Origin: Panonychus citri
Lineage: Eukaryota > Arthropoda > Arachnida > Trombidiformes > Tetranychidae
DNA: 64,000 bases
NCBI RefSeq assembly: GCF_014898815.1
Contig: NW_026515482.1
Coordinates: forward strand, 2,666,001 to 2,730,000
Reading direction: 5' to 3'
Shown here: piece after piece, positions 19,300 to 29,301 of the stretch
Position numbering within the stretch: the first letter of the stretch is position 1
Layout: each line of letters opens with the position of its first letter
Translations under genes and position numbers: made by a program
Notes under the pieces: model-generated
Told to the model about the DNA's origin: nothing
What the model saw: the letters and a program-made list of their open reading frames with translations, nothing else
Databases searched by the model: none

Positions 19300-21384
19300 A
19301 TGACTCCATCACAAATGGCTCCTGGTCGTGGTCGAAAATCTTCACTCGTTTGGTCTTATGTTTATGAGACGTCCTCGGACTCTTTCCAGTGTGTCTTCTG
19401 TTCCAGTCGTTATCGGCGAAATGCTACTCAAATTAAAGCTCATCTTATCGATAAATGTAGTTTATGTCCTGTTGAGATAAAAGCTAATTTAAGTAATGAG
19501 AATGAAAGATTCACTCATAGAAGACAAATGGAAGCTGGTGATCTTAATGATCGATCAGATATTCCTGGTCTTCAAGCGCATCATGATAAAATGATGAGAG
19601 AAGTCAATAAACGAAGACAATTAGCTTTAGATAAGCCACATGATGGTGCAGGATCATCAAGTTTCATTGACAAAACAATTAAACCTCACATGGATCCAGC
19701 AGAAGAGCAGGAAGAGCTACGAATACTATTTGCACGAGCTATTTACAGTTCATCTCTTCCCTATCATTTTGTTGAAAATGATCATTGGAAAAAGTTTTTC
19801 CATCGTCTTCGACCTGATTTTGTTTTACCCTCGAAAAATATTTTAAACTCAACCCTTTTGGACAATGAATATCGCCAAGTTATGAGCGCAACCGAAGCTT
19901 ATCTAAGTAAAAGTGAATGTTTAACTATTGCTCTAGATGGATTTTCTTGTGCTCTCAACACAGAGATTCTTAACATCATAATCTGTACACCGTCTCCCGT
20001 TTTCCATTCATCCGTTGATACCCGAAATAATCCACACACTTCGAAGTACATTTTCTCTCTTTTAAAGCCAATCATCGAGGATAAAGGTGGCGAGAATTTC
20101 GTTGCCATTTTAGCTGACAATGCATCCGAAATGACAATTTTAGGACAAGTTTTACGTTCAGCTTTTCCTCACTTACTTACCTTTGGATGTGCATCATATT
20201 GTCTCAACTCATTACTAGACGATATTTCAAGAGTACCTGAAATCGCTCAAATAATGGGATTTGCACAAAGCATTTCAACCGAAATCAAAAGATCTCAAGT
20301 TTTAAATCCAAAATTTCAAGAAATAGCTGGTAAATCATCCGGATTTGCCAATAGTGGTCTACACATGGCATCGCTTTACTTTAAATCAAGATATTCAGCA
20401 CATCTCAATATTAACCAACTTTCGATCGGAAAACAAATCCTTCGCTCAGTGGCCATGGACTCATCTGTCTCTATGGACCCAAGAGTACGTGAGATTATCT
20501 TATCAGCTGATTTCTGGGATCGTATTGATCACATAAAGATGATTTTCCATACAATCCAAGAATACATCAACATCATAGAATTAAATTATAGCCCCATTTC
20601 CGATATTCCCGATATGTTCAGAGGTATTCAAGAGCGTCTTGTCTCCTGTCAAGGATCAACAGCTATTTTTTCATCTTTAATACCACAAATTTTACCGATA
20701 GTTAATGAAAAGAAAAGATTCTTAACCGATATGAGTCCAGCGTATTTCTTGGCCAACGTACTTGATCCTCGTAAAAAAGGGGTAAATCTTTCCGAACCTG
20801 AGCTTCAAAGTGCTGAGAAATTTTTACTAGATTATGCTCGAGTCATTTGGAGCAACGTTAAAACGGACATTTTCGACCAATTAATTCGTAGCTTCAGTAA
20901 TTTCACCACCAAAACGGGTTACTTTGAATCGGACATGGTTTGGAAACAAGCAGAAATTGTTGGACCTCTTGAATGGTGGAAATTCATTCGTCGCCATGAG
21001 TCTCATCGATATCTTTCCGAAATAGGTATCAAATTGTTATCTATTCCATGTTGTAATGTAACCATTGATAAAATTCTCATACAAAGAGGCCATCAACCCG
21101 ATAAAAGGAAATCCCGTTCACTAGATAATCGAAGCTCAAAACTTGTCGCCATAAGAAGTAATCTTCACCTTTTAGAAACCGTTTCAACTAATCCATATGA
21201 TCAAAAGATGTCACATTCTGTACCAACACCTTTGACAATAATTCCCGATTTACCTTATGGTTCTGAATCTGATCGCTCAGAAGCTGAAGATTCAAACATG
21301 TTAGGTAATGTTTTGTCAGCTGATGACTTCCATTATGAATATGACCAACAATCAGCAATAATCAGCACAATGAACTCAACATAG
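19300..21384 (+). CDS. BED-finger, hAT transposase-like protein (694 aa), probably domesticated
   Basis: A single open exon encodes 694 aa. A BED-type zinc finger lies at residues 12-58 (W18, C31, C34, H48, C53). A hAT-type RNase-H-like region follows: D213 in 'ALDGF' and D273 in 'LADNAS' sit where the first two acidic residues are expected. 'FGCASYCLN' (295-303) resembles the hAT 'CAAHxLN' block, with Tyr300 in place of His. The C-terminus has 'EWWKFIRRHE' (558-567) and 'LLSIPCCNVTIDKI', resembling the dimerisation block 'LxIPASSAxSER', but with Asp590 where Glu is normal. No terminal inverted repeats or target duplications were seen around it, and the frame is intact over 2 kb. It is likely a host gene derived from a hAT element, perhaps a DNA-binding regulator. 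An old immobile transposon is the alternative. Confidence 0.7.
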   Translation: MTPSQMAPGRGRKSSLVWSYVYETSSDSFQCVFCSSRYRRNATQIKAHLIDKCSLCPVEIKANLSNENERFTHRRQMEAGDLNDRSDIPGLQAHHDKMMREVNKRRQLALDKPHDGAGSSSFIDKTIKPHMDPAEEQEELRILFARAIYSSSLPYHFVENDHWKKFFHRLRPDFVLPSKNILNSTLLDNEYRQVMSATEAYLSKSECLTIALDGFSCALNTEILNIIICTPSPVFHSSVDTRNNPHTSKYIFSLLKPIIEDKGGENFVAILADNASEMTILGQVLRSAFPHLLTFGCASYCLNSLLDDISRVPEIAQIMGFAQSISTEIKRSQVLNPKFQEIAGKSSGFANSGLHMASLYFKSRYSAHLNINQLSIGKQILRSVAMDSSVSMDPRVREIILSADFWDRIDHIKMIFHTIQEYINIIELNYSPISDIPDMFRGIQERLVSCQGSTAIFSSLIPQILPIVNEKKRFLTDMSPAYFLANVLDPRKKGVNLSEPELQSAEKFLLDYARVIWSNVKTDIFDQLIRSFSNFTTKTGYFESDMVWKQAEIVGPLEWWKFIRRHESHRYLSEIGIKLLSIPCCNVTIDKILIQRGHQPDKRKSRSLDNRSSKLVAIRSNLHLLETVSTNPYDQKMSHSVPTPLTIIPDLPYGSESDRSEAEDSNMLGNVLSADDFHYEYDQQSAIISTMNST

Positions 21385-22098
21385 AATCAAATTTTAAAAA
21401 GTCCAACAATAATTAATACAATTAATTTTTCCTTCTCTCTATCATCATCATCATCATCATCATCTCTCTCTTTCCTTTACCCCTTTAGAGTTTAATCAAA
21501 TTTCATTAACTTCTTCCATGTCTTCTAATAGAACCACATCAAGCTTGTCATCATTAATTATCATCTAATAATTATGAATGAAGAGTAACATGAACTTTTC
21601 TTTTTATATAAAATAAATTGTAACAATATGATTGTAATTATACATTATGCTCACTTTTAATGTGTTACTTTTAACTATTCATAAATTAATCATGAAAAAA
21701 AGAAATGCACCCAATTGAATGATTGAAAAATCAATTCCAAGAACTAAATTGTAATTAAAAATCTTAAATGAAAGTTAACTGGATTGTTCGAGAACAATAA
21801 AATCATCTTCAATTTAATCTGATTGTCAACTGATAGATTAATGAGTCTAAATTATTTACTTTATGATTGTGATTGGCATTCAATTATCAAGTTTATACTT
21901 TAATCGATAAATTGGATTTACATGGATGGAAAATGTCAACTTTAGTAATTGTAATACAATTAACAGTTGATCACTAATATAAAATGTTTACTTTTCTCTT
22001 GCATCAAAATTGTAACTATTGGAAGGAGAAAACTATTTAATATCTGTACAGGTAATTAATTGGCAATAAATTGTTAATGTGATTAAGATTTTGCTCTC
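21385..22098. other. Intergenic between convergent BED/hAT-like gene and DHODH
   Basis: Contains an ATC microsatellite at about 21438-21463 and AATAAA at about 21610, a plausible poly(A) signal for the upstream gene. No coding frame is seen. Confidence 0.5.
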
Positions 22099-23720
22099 TT
22101 ATTTCGTGGTTTGTTTGGCATCGATTCCAATGATTTCCTCAATAGATGAGAATCCGTCGTCACTTTATGAAAATAAACAAAGAAAAGAATATTTTAATTT
22201 TTATAATTTCGACGATTGTTAAAGATGTGAAAGGGATAGAGAATTGAATTTACCTGATTAGTTGAGAAAGGTCATTAACGATTGTAGAAACAAGTGAAGG
22301 GCCTCGGTAAGCGAGAGCAGTGTACAATTGAATTAACGAGGCTCCGGCTCTAAGTTTTTCGTAGGCATCTTGACCATCGGCAACACCGCCCACTCCGATG
22401 ATAGGAATTGACCCTTTCGTTAAACAATACATATCACGAATCATTTGGGTGGATAAATTTTTCAATGGTTGACCACTTAGACCACCACTTTCACTAGAAT
22501 GACAAGATTTAAGGCTTGGGGGTCGTGAGATTGTTGTATTGGTGACGACTAGTCCATCAATCTTTTGTCCACTTAGTCGAGGTTTAATCATCATTTGGGC
22601 GATATCTTTACGCTCTGAATCATTTAAATCGGGAGATATTTTTACCAATAAAGGTTTGGTAATGTTGAGCTTTGCTTTAGCGTTTAAAATGCCGTCTAGA
22701 AATGGATCCAGAGTATCTTTCAATTGAATATCTCTAAGACCTGGAGTATTGGGACTTGAAATGTTAATTACAAAATAATCAACAAATTTACTGTTTCCAA
22801 AAACCTCCAATCCTTTAACATAATCACCAATTGAATCAGTTGAGGTTTTATTTTTACCCAAATTAATTCCAACCACGGTTGGCTTTAAATTGGATAAACT
22901 TTTGGTCAAGTTTTCGCGAACCGCCTCATGACCAGAACTATTGAAACCATATCTGGGAAAAAGAGAACAGGGCAATTGATTAGATGATTAAAAGTTAAGA
23001 TGGAAAAAGAATTAAAATTAGAGAAAATTAGCTAAAATTCTCACCTATTGATAATCGCTTCGTCTTCTTTCAATCGAAAAACTCTTGGCTTCTCATTGCC
23101 CGATTGGGGATTTGGGGTGACTGATCCAACTTCGACAAAACTAAAGCCCAATTTAGCTAAACCGGGAACAGCTTCACCATCTTTATCGAAACCAGCAGCT
23201 AATCCAATCGGATGATTAAATTCTAAGGTCCAAAGTGATGATTTCTAAAGAAATATAAAAGAAAAACAAAGAAAACGTTCATCGAAATAAGATTAGAATA
23301 GTAATACATTGATAAGCAGAACGGATTTAAAGAACGAATTTAAAGGAGAATTTACCAAATTTTTATGTTCAGATGTTTTAGAACTAAAATTAGGCAGAAA
23401 TGAATATTTCGCCATGTTGATTGCTAATCGATGAGATGATTCGCCATCAACTGTTGCATGAAGAATCGGCATAACGAAAGAATTGTAGAATTTTTCATTT
23501 CCTTTGTATAAATTAATCGCCACAAAACCAGCACCTCCACCAAGAGCAATAGTCAATCCTGACATGAATTTACTCTATAAAAAAGCCAAATAGAAACAAA
23601 AAACGAATGATTAATCAAACAAATTCATCATTTCAAACGAAGGTTCAAAATCTAGTAAAAAGGTCAACCGGAAAACGAGAATCGGTCAACACTCACCATA
23701 AGTTGTGGTTTACAAGTCAT
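22099..23720 (-). CDS. DHODH: Dihydroorotate dehydrogenase (class 2, mitochondrial), 401 aa
   Basis: Five coding exons on the minus strand, 23720-23697, 23574-23356, 23244-23045, 22952-22254 and 22162-22099, join to 1206 nt, 401 aa. The enzyme oxidises dihydroorotate to orotate in pyrimidine synthesis, passing electrons to ubiquinone at the mitochondrial inner membrane. The N-terminus has a short presequence and a hydrophobic anchor '[17 protein letters not shown]'. Then come '[13 protein letters not shown]', '[13 protein letters not shown]', 'INRYGFNS', '[10 protein letters not shown]', the catalytic-serine block '[13 protein letters not shown]', 'VTNTTISRP', 'GGLSGQPL', '[13 protein letters not shown]' and '[11 protein letters not shown]' for FMN and phosphate binding. 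Length fits the family (about 395-400). Untranslated 5' exons continue upstream (acceptor near 23764). It is divergent from the glycerol kinase gene. Confidence 0.95.
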
Positions 23721-25517
23721 CTTTGATTCTCTTGGTGTCCAATTACACTGACCTTCAATTATCTGTAATAAAGAAGCAAAAAAAGAATAAATCAAAATAA
23801 TCAATTAGAATCAATTAGAATCAAATTATTTTCACATCAAGAAAAAAAATGTAAACAAAGAAAAAAAATCTCTCAACAAGAAGAGAAAATGAAAACATAG
23901 AAAAGGAAAGAGGTTCAATGGTGGGAAATAAACTAACCGGAGGAAGAAACTCAATAATTTTAATTAAATCAACCAAAAAGAGTAAAGAACAAAACACTAA
24001 AGTTAAACTAAACAATCAGTAAATTGTTAACATTTAAACACAATCAAAATTGAAAAGAAAAGGTTGATTAACATTACAAATTCTCAGAGATAAACAAAGA
24101 AAATGTTATTCCTTTGGCATCAATAGAAACAATTTCAATGTCTCAGACAGATGAATGAAACACTAATTCCATTTGATAATCAAGAGGTAATTTAAACCAT
24201 TGTAATTAGAAACAAATTTCCTTTAACAAAATAAAAATCATTAATCACTAATTGAAACAATTAAATTTGTATTTTGACACATTGGCAAAGTCAAGGAAAC
24301 AAACCATGTGTATGTTGCTAAGCGATCAATTATGATTAAGAATCGTGATTTAAATTGATTACAAGATAAATTGTTGAGATTGAAAAAAGAAAAATTAATT
24401 AAAATCAAAGGTGAGATTAATTGGAACAATTTAATTAAGAATAGAAATTGAAAAAACTCTTCAAGGTGAATTTAGAATTTCGATTCTCTGTAATTAGTAG
24501 TTGGTCCCCCGAAAGAACATGTGACTCATGTGTTACCAATGTGGTTCCTTTTGTTTGAGGAAAAGTAAATTTCCTGGTTAATTTAATTTCCTTTTTCAGT
24601 TAATTGCAGTTGATTGTCTTTTTACAATTTTCATTTAATGTTGATTAACTTACACTCGATTTACTGATGGTGATTAATTTGGATTAATCATGACTTTTCT
24701 TAAGGTGAGTTTCATGTTCTCTTAATTGTCCTTTTGTTCACTTCTTTAAGAGCCAATGTGCTTATCCTATTTGGTTTTTTTTTCTTATTCTTTTTTGTTG
24801 GTTAATTATGATTTACTAATTGTTAAGGTTTGATTTTTACTTTTTTTGATGATAGTTAACTCAAAGTCTCTGTTGTTATCTCATTTGAATTGTTTGCAGG
24901 TTCTGATTCATTCAAGTGCTGGTCAAAGTCTTCGTACATTAAGGTTACTTGTATTAACTTGATGTTAATTGCACTCAGACTTTGCTTTCAGTTAATTGTT
25001 ACCTTGATCAATATGTACCTGGGTTTTTTGTTCAATGTTCAAATTAGATGTCACAAGAGTTATTGATTTTTTTTCCCATCAACTATAATTATGTTAATGA
25101 TAGAATATAATTTATTTTCTAACGATGATCAATCAACAATAGATGGCGACTAATATAAAGGTTTGTATTCTTGATAGTTAATCATTCAATGTTAATCATA
25201 TTACAATTACCTTTATATGTGACTGTTTTAATTTCCTTTCAAATTTGATAAATAATTTCTCTTATTATAAGCAATTCGGAAAACTTGATTAATCAACCAA
25301 ATTGAAGGTTCTAAGTTACTTTCCTCAAGTATCTTGTCCAGTTTCCATCTTGAATCAACCTCATTGATTGTTCAACTTTCAACAAAATCTGATCAAAATA
25401 TTTTCCTACTTAATTTTTCCCTTTCTCTCCCTTAGTTTTACACCATAATTGGTTACAATTTACCTGGACATCTTCATTTAAATACACAATTAGAGTCAAA
25501 TTAGTTTGATCGCAAAA
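23721..25517. promoter_or_regulatory. Divergent promoter region of DHODH (-) and glycerol kinase (+) with untranslated exons
   Basis: The interval holds 5' untranslated exons of both genes. On the minus strand, a DHODH leader acceptor lies near 23764, and a donor CTCCG|GTTAGT lies near 23938. On the plus strand, splice-like sites are seen at ATGACTTTTCTTAAG|GTGAG (24690-24706), TTTGCAG|GTTC (24899) and near 25160. The true start sites cannot be fixed. The short frame beginning at 24690 may be an upstream ORF of the kinase transcript. Confidence 0.4.
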
Positions 25518-28448
25518 ATGGGTCGCGATGTTGGACCGTTAATCGGATCAATTGATTGTGGTACTTCTAGTGCTCGTTTTATGGTTTACAGTGCTACATC
25601 CGGAGAGTTAATTGCTCATCATCAATTAAACACGAAACCAATTTATCCTAAACAAGAATGGGTTGAACAAGATTGTTTCCATATTCTGAAAATTGTCAAC
25701 GATTCCATTGAGAAAACAATAGAAGAATTGAAAAGATTGAATATTGATCCAAGTTCAATTAAAGGTAAGTTTTTTTTTCAATCAAAAAAAAATCTCATAG
25801 CGAAAATAATTTACTAATCATTTTCTCACATCTCAAGTTAATTTGTTTTATCTTCTCATGTAAATGTCAAACTATGATTAATGATTCAAATCTAATCATA
25901 AATCGATCCATGAATTAAGTTATTTCTTCAATTTTCTCTTTCTGTAAATATTAATCAGAATTATTAATAGATATGATAACCTAATTTTCCTAATTGTATA
26001 ATGAACTTTGTCATAAGAAAATTGAGTTATCTCATCAGGGGAATTAAATCAAGGTGTAAACAAGTTATTGAAGGGCAAAAAAATTTAATCAGTAATAGAT
26101 TGATTATTAAGCAATTTACTGGATCAATCAAGCTTATCATAATTGTTTCATCTTCTCTGTGTATTAACTTGCACAATTCCAATTAATTTAGTCTTGATTG
26201 CTCAACATTTTACTAACTAACCAAACCATTTCTCTCCCATGGACAAGGAAATAATTAAAAAATTCAACCAATGAGAGCAATTTGAACAATTTGTTTAATT
26301 ATTTTTCTCGACCTTCCCTCCCCAAAGGTATTGGAATCACCAATCAACGGGAATCGACAATAGCCTGGGATCGGGAAACTGGTCAACCTTTTCATAATGC
26401 GATCATTTGGTCTGATGGAAGGACCCGTCAAATTGTCGACGATTTTCTCGATCAAACTCCTAATCGTGATTTCAATTTCTACAAGGTAAATTAATCTCTC
26501 AATCTTTAATCTCCATATAATGAGCATACATATAATCTTTAATCTTTAATCATAGGAATTAACTGGATTACCGATCTCGACATATTTCACCGCTTTCAAA
26601 GTAAAATGGCTTCTTGAAAATGTACCCTCGGTAAAAGAAGCCTTAGAAAATGGTCGATTACTCATTGGAACAATTGATTCATGGCTACTCTGGAATCTCT
26701 GTGGTGTCCATTCAACTGATGTTACTAATGCGAGTCGAACTTTCCTTATGAACATTGAGACACTTGAGTGGGATCATTATCTTTGCGAGTGAGTAGTTTA
26801 AATTGTTAATCAAGATTATGTTTACCTTCAATTTCCTGTGATGATTTAATGACAAAATTGAGACAAAGCATATGGCTGATACATCATGATGTCGAACATT
26901 AATTCTGAGCAAGTTGAACAAACAAAATCAAATTTAACCTTTCATACTTTTTGATTGATTATTTGCATTTTACTAATATCCGTTTTTTATCTGTTAATTG
27001 TTACAACAGAAAAGTATTCAAGATTCCGGTATCAATTTTACCTAAAATACAATCATCGGCATCACACTTTGGTTTAATCAAATCTGGTTCTTTACAAGGG
27101 ATTCCTGTCACTGGTGTAAGTTGATTGATTTCATTTTTGTGATTTTGTGATTCTAATTGTCATATTTTTCTTAAATTGCTTTAGGTTATTGGTGATCAGC
27201 ATTCAGCTTTAGTGGGTCACCAATGTCTCTCTCCTGGTCAGATTAAAAGTACTTATGGAACTGGATGTTTCATTTTACAAAATTTAGGCTCACTTTCGGT
27301 GAAAAAAGTTCTGAGCGGAGTTTCAGCTGAAGCTAGAAAGTCACTAATATTAACGGTGGCCTACAAAATTGATGGAAAACCCGCTGTTTATGCATTGGAA
27401 GGCAGTATTGCTGTGGTTGGTGCCTCAATGGTTTGGCTTCGGGACAATATTGGTTTAATTAATGATTTCAATGAAATCGAAAGTTTAGCAAATCAAGTTG
27501 AAGATTCTGGTGGAGTTTATTTTGTACCCGCTTTTCAAGGTCTATTTGCACCTTACTGGGATCTTAATGCAAGCGGTTTGTTCATTGGTCTCTCAATTTA
27601 CTCAAAAATCTCACTTGGTACGAGCGATGTTGGAAAGTGTCGCTTTCCAAACGACCGATATTTTAGCTCTAATGAAACCTCCGCGTTCAGGATTAAAGGT
27701 TGACGGAGGAATGGCCGCAAATGATACTTTGTGCCAAATAATTTCTGATCTCAATAATGTTAAAGTTGTGAGACCTGCAAAAATTGAAGCGACCGCATTA
27801 GGATGCGCCATGATTTCAGGCCACACTCTTGGTCTTTGGGACTTTGAAAAGGAACACTTCAAGTTGAGAATACACTTGATAATATGAATAATGTCAATGG
27901 GTCACCATTAATTTCGAATCTAAATGATCAACAAATCAAATCCGAACCAAAATTTAGAGATCGAAATTATTCCCTAACAAGATCTTCTATTGACGATTCA
28001 ATGCTATATCCCAATTCATCCATTTTCAAAGTACGACAATCAAGTCAATTGTTTTGACTTTTTTTTCTTTAAATTCTAATTTCCAATGATGATTTAAATT
28101 TCGTAGATAAGCATATGTCCGAATCACTACTTGAGGATAACTACTAAATACTGAGGAAATCATTAGAATCTAGTTAATCTTATCTTGTCTTCTCTTTCCT
28201 CTTTCCTCTAATCTGTATTTTTGATTTTTCTTCCACTAATCCAGCCCAAGATCGATCTGCAAGTCCGTCACAAAATGCTGAACACATGGCACAAAGCTGT
28301 TGTAAGGTCAATGGGATGGACACAAAACAAAAGTCCAAAGATTAAGCGATTGGATTATCTCAAGAAATCAAGTTTACCAGTCAGTCTTTTCATCATCTCT
28401 TCAATGGCGATGCTGCTTTTGGGTAGATATGTCATCAGATCAGCGTAA
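25518..28448 (+). CDS. GK: Glycerol kinase, six coding exons; two frameshifting indels as given
   Basis: Exons are 25518-25764, 26328-26485, 26556-26788, 27010-27115, 27185-28030 and 28245-28448 (1794 nt). The enzyme phosphorylates glycerol to glycerol-3-phosphate with ATP. FGGY-family features are '[15 protein letters not shown]' (nucleotide site), '[13 protein letters not shown]' with the glycerol-binding Arg-Glu, '[12 protein letters not shown]', 'STYGTGCF', 'LFAPYWD' and 'VDGGMAAND'. The end '[16 protein letters not shown]' is a C-terminal membrane anchor as in animal GK. There is an extra linker of about 50 residues before the last exon. Within exon 5, two bases are missing at about 27592 (CTCTC against CTCTCTC in the fragment at 13.9 kb), and one near 27850. 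Between them the frame is shifted and reads a stop at 27701-27703. Net loss is three bases, so outer frames agree. This is either an assembly error or a recently disabled gene. Confidence 0.85.
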
Positions 28449-29301
28449 TCAACTAATTGCTCAAACCTCTAAAAATTGTATTCTAATAATACTTAACGAA
28501 TTGTAAACTCAAATTGTCAAACAATTTGATCAATCAACTACATTAGTTATCCCAATCAACCATTTGCATTTGTAAAATTTTCCCAATTAGCAATAATGAT
28601 ATTTGTTTGTTTTTTGTTACTTAATTGTATTTTTTTTGATTGTAAAGTTGCAATGTAACTAAAATAAACTATCATTAAAGTAAATTTTCAAACAATTAAG
28701 TCAATTGTCACTCGAAAAGTATCTTAATTAGAAAATTAAACAATATTAAGATAAAAAAAGAGAAGAGAAGGAAAAAGAAAGACTAATCCATTTTTCTCTT
28801 TCTTTTGTTTCTCTTGTGTCATTTGTGTTTGAGTTAAAACAGAGACACTTAAATATTGAGGTTAATTGGAATCAACATTTTCTCAATTAAATCAATTTTC
28901 TTATTAAATCAGTTGAATGTCTTTCCATCAAATGTTTCTAATTGTGAGTCCAAATGGACTAATCAGATTATCTTGACAAGATCAATTTAATTGGAATAAT
29001 TAATGGAAAACAATTTACTTTCTTTCCATGTGTTTCTATAAATAAGAAATGTTTCTTTCTGGTGGATCTTCATTAATTGTTGATTGTTTCTTTTCTTAAT
29101 TAGTTGAGATTATTGGTCTATTATGATTAAGAGAAAGAGTTAATTGTGTTTTCACCTTAGAAAAGAAAAGGTTTGTACTTGTTTTTTGTTCTCTTTTACT
29201 TTTTTTTTGTTCTATTTGTGGAACTTATTGTTTTTCTTTTCTTCATTTGCATTGACAGAATTGAATTTTTTCTCTTCTAATTCTCATTAATTTCTAACAT
29301 T
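28449..29301. other. Intergenic; 3' end of GK and 5' leader of CHSY
   Basis: AATAAA near 28661 is a plausible GK poly(A) signal. A likely leader intron of the next gene runs from AAAAG|GTTTGT near 29170 to GACAG near 29259. No coding frame is seen. Confidence 0.45.
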
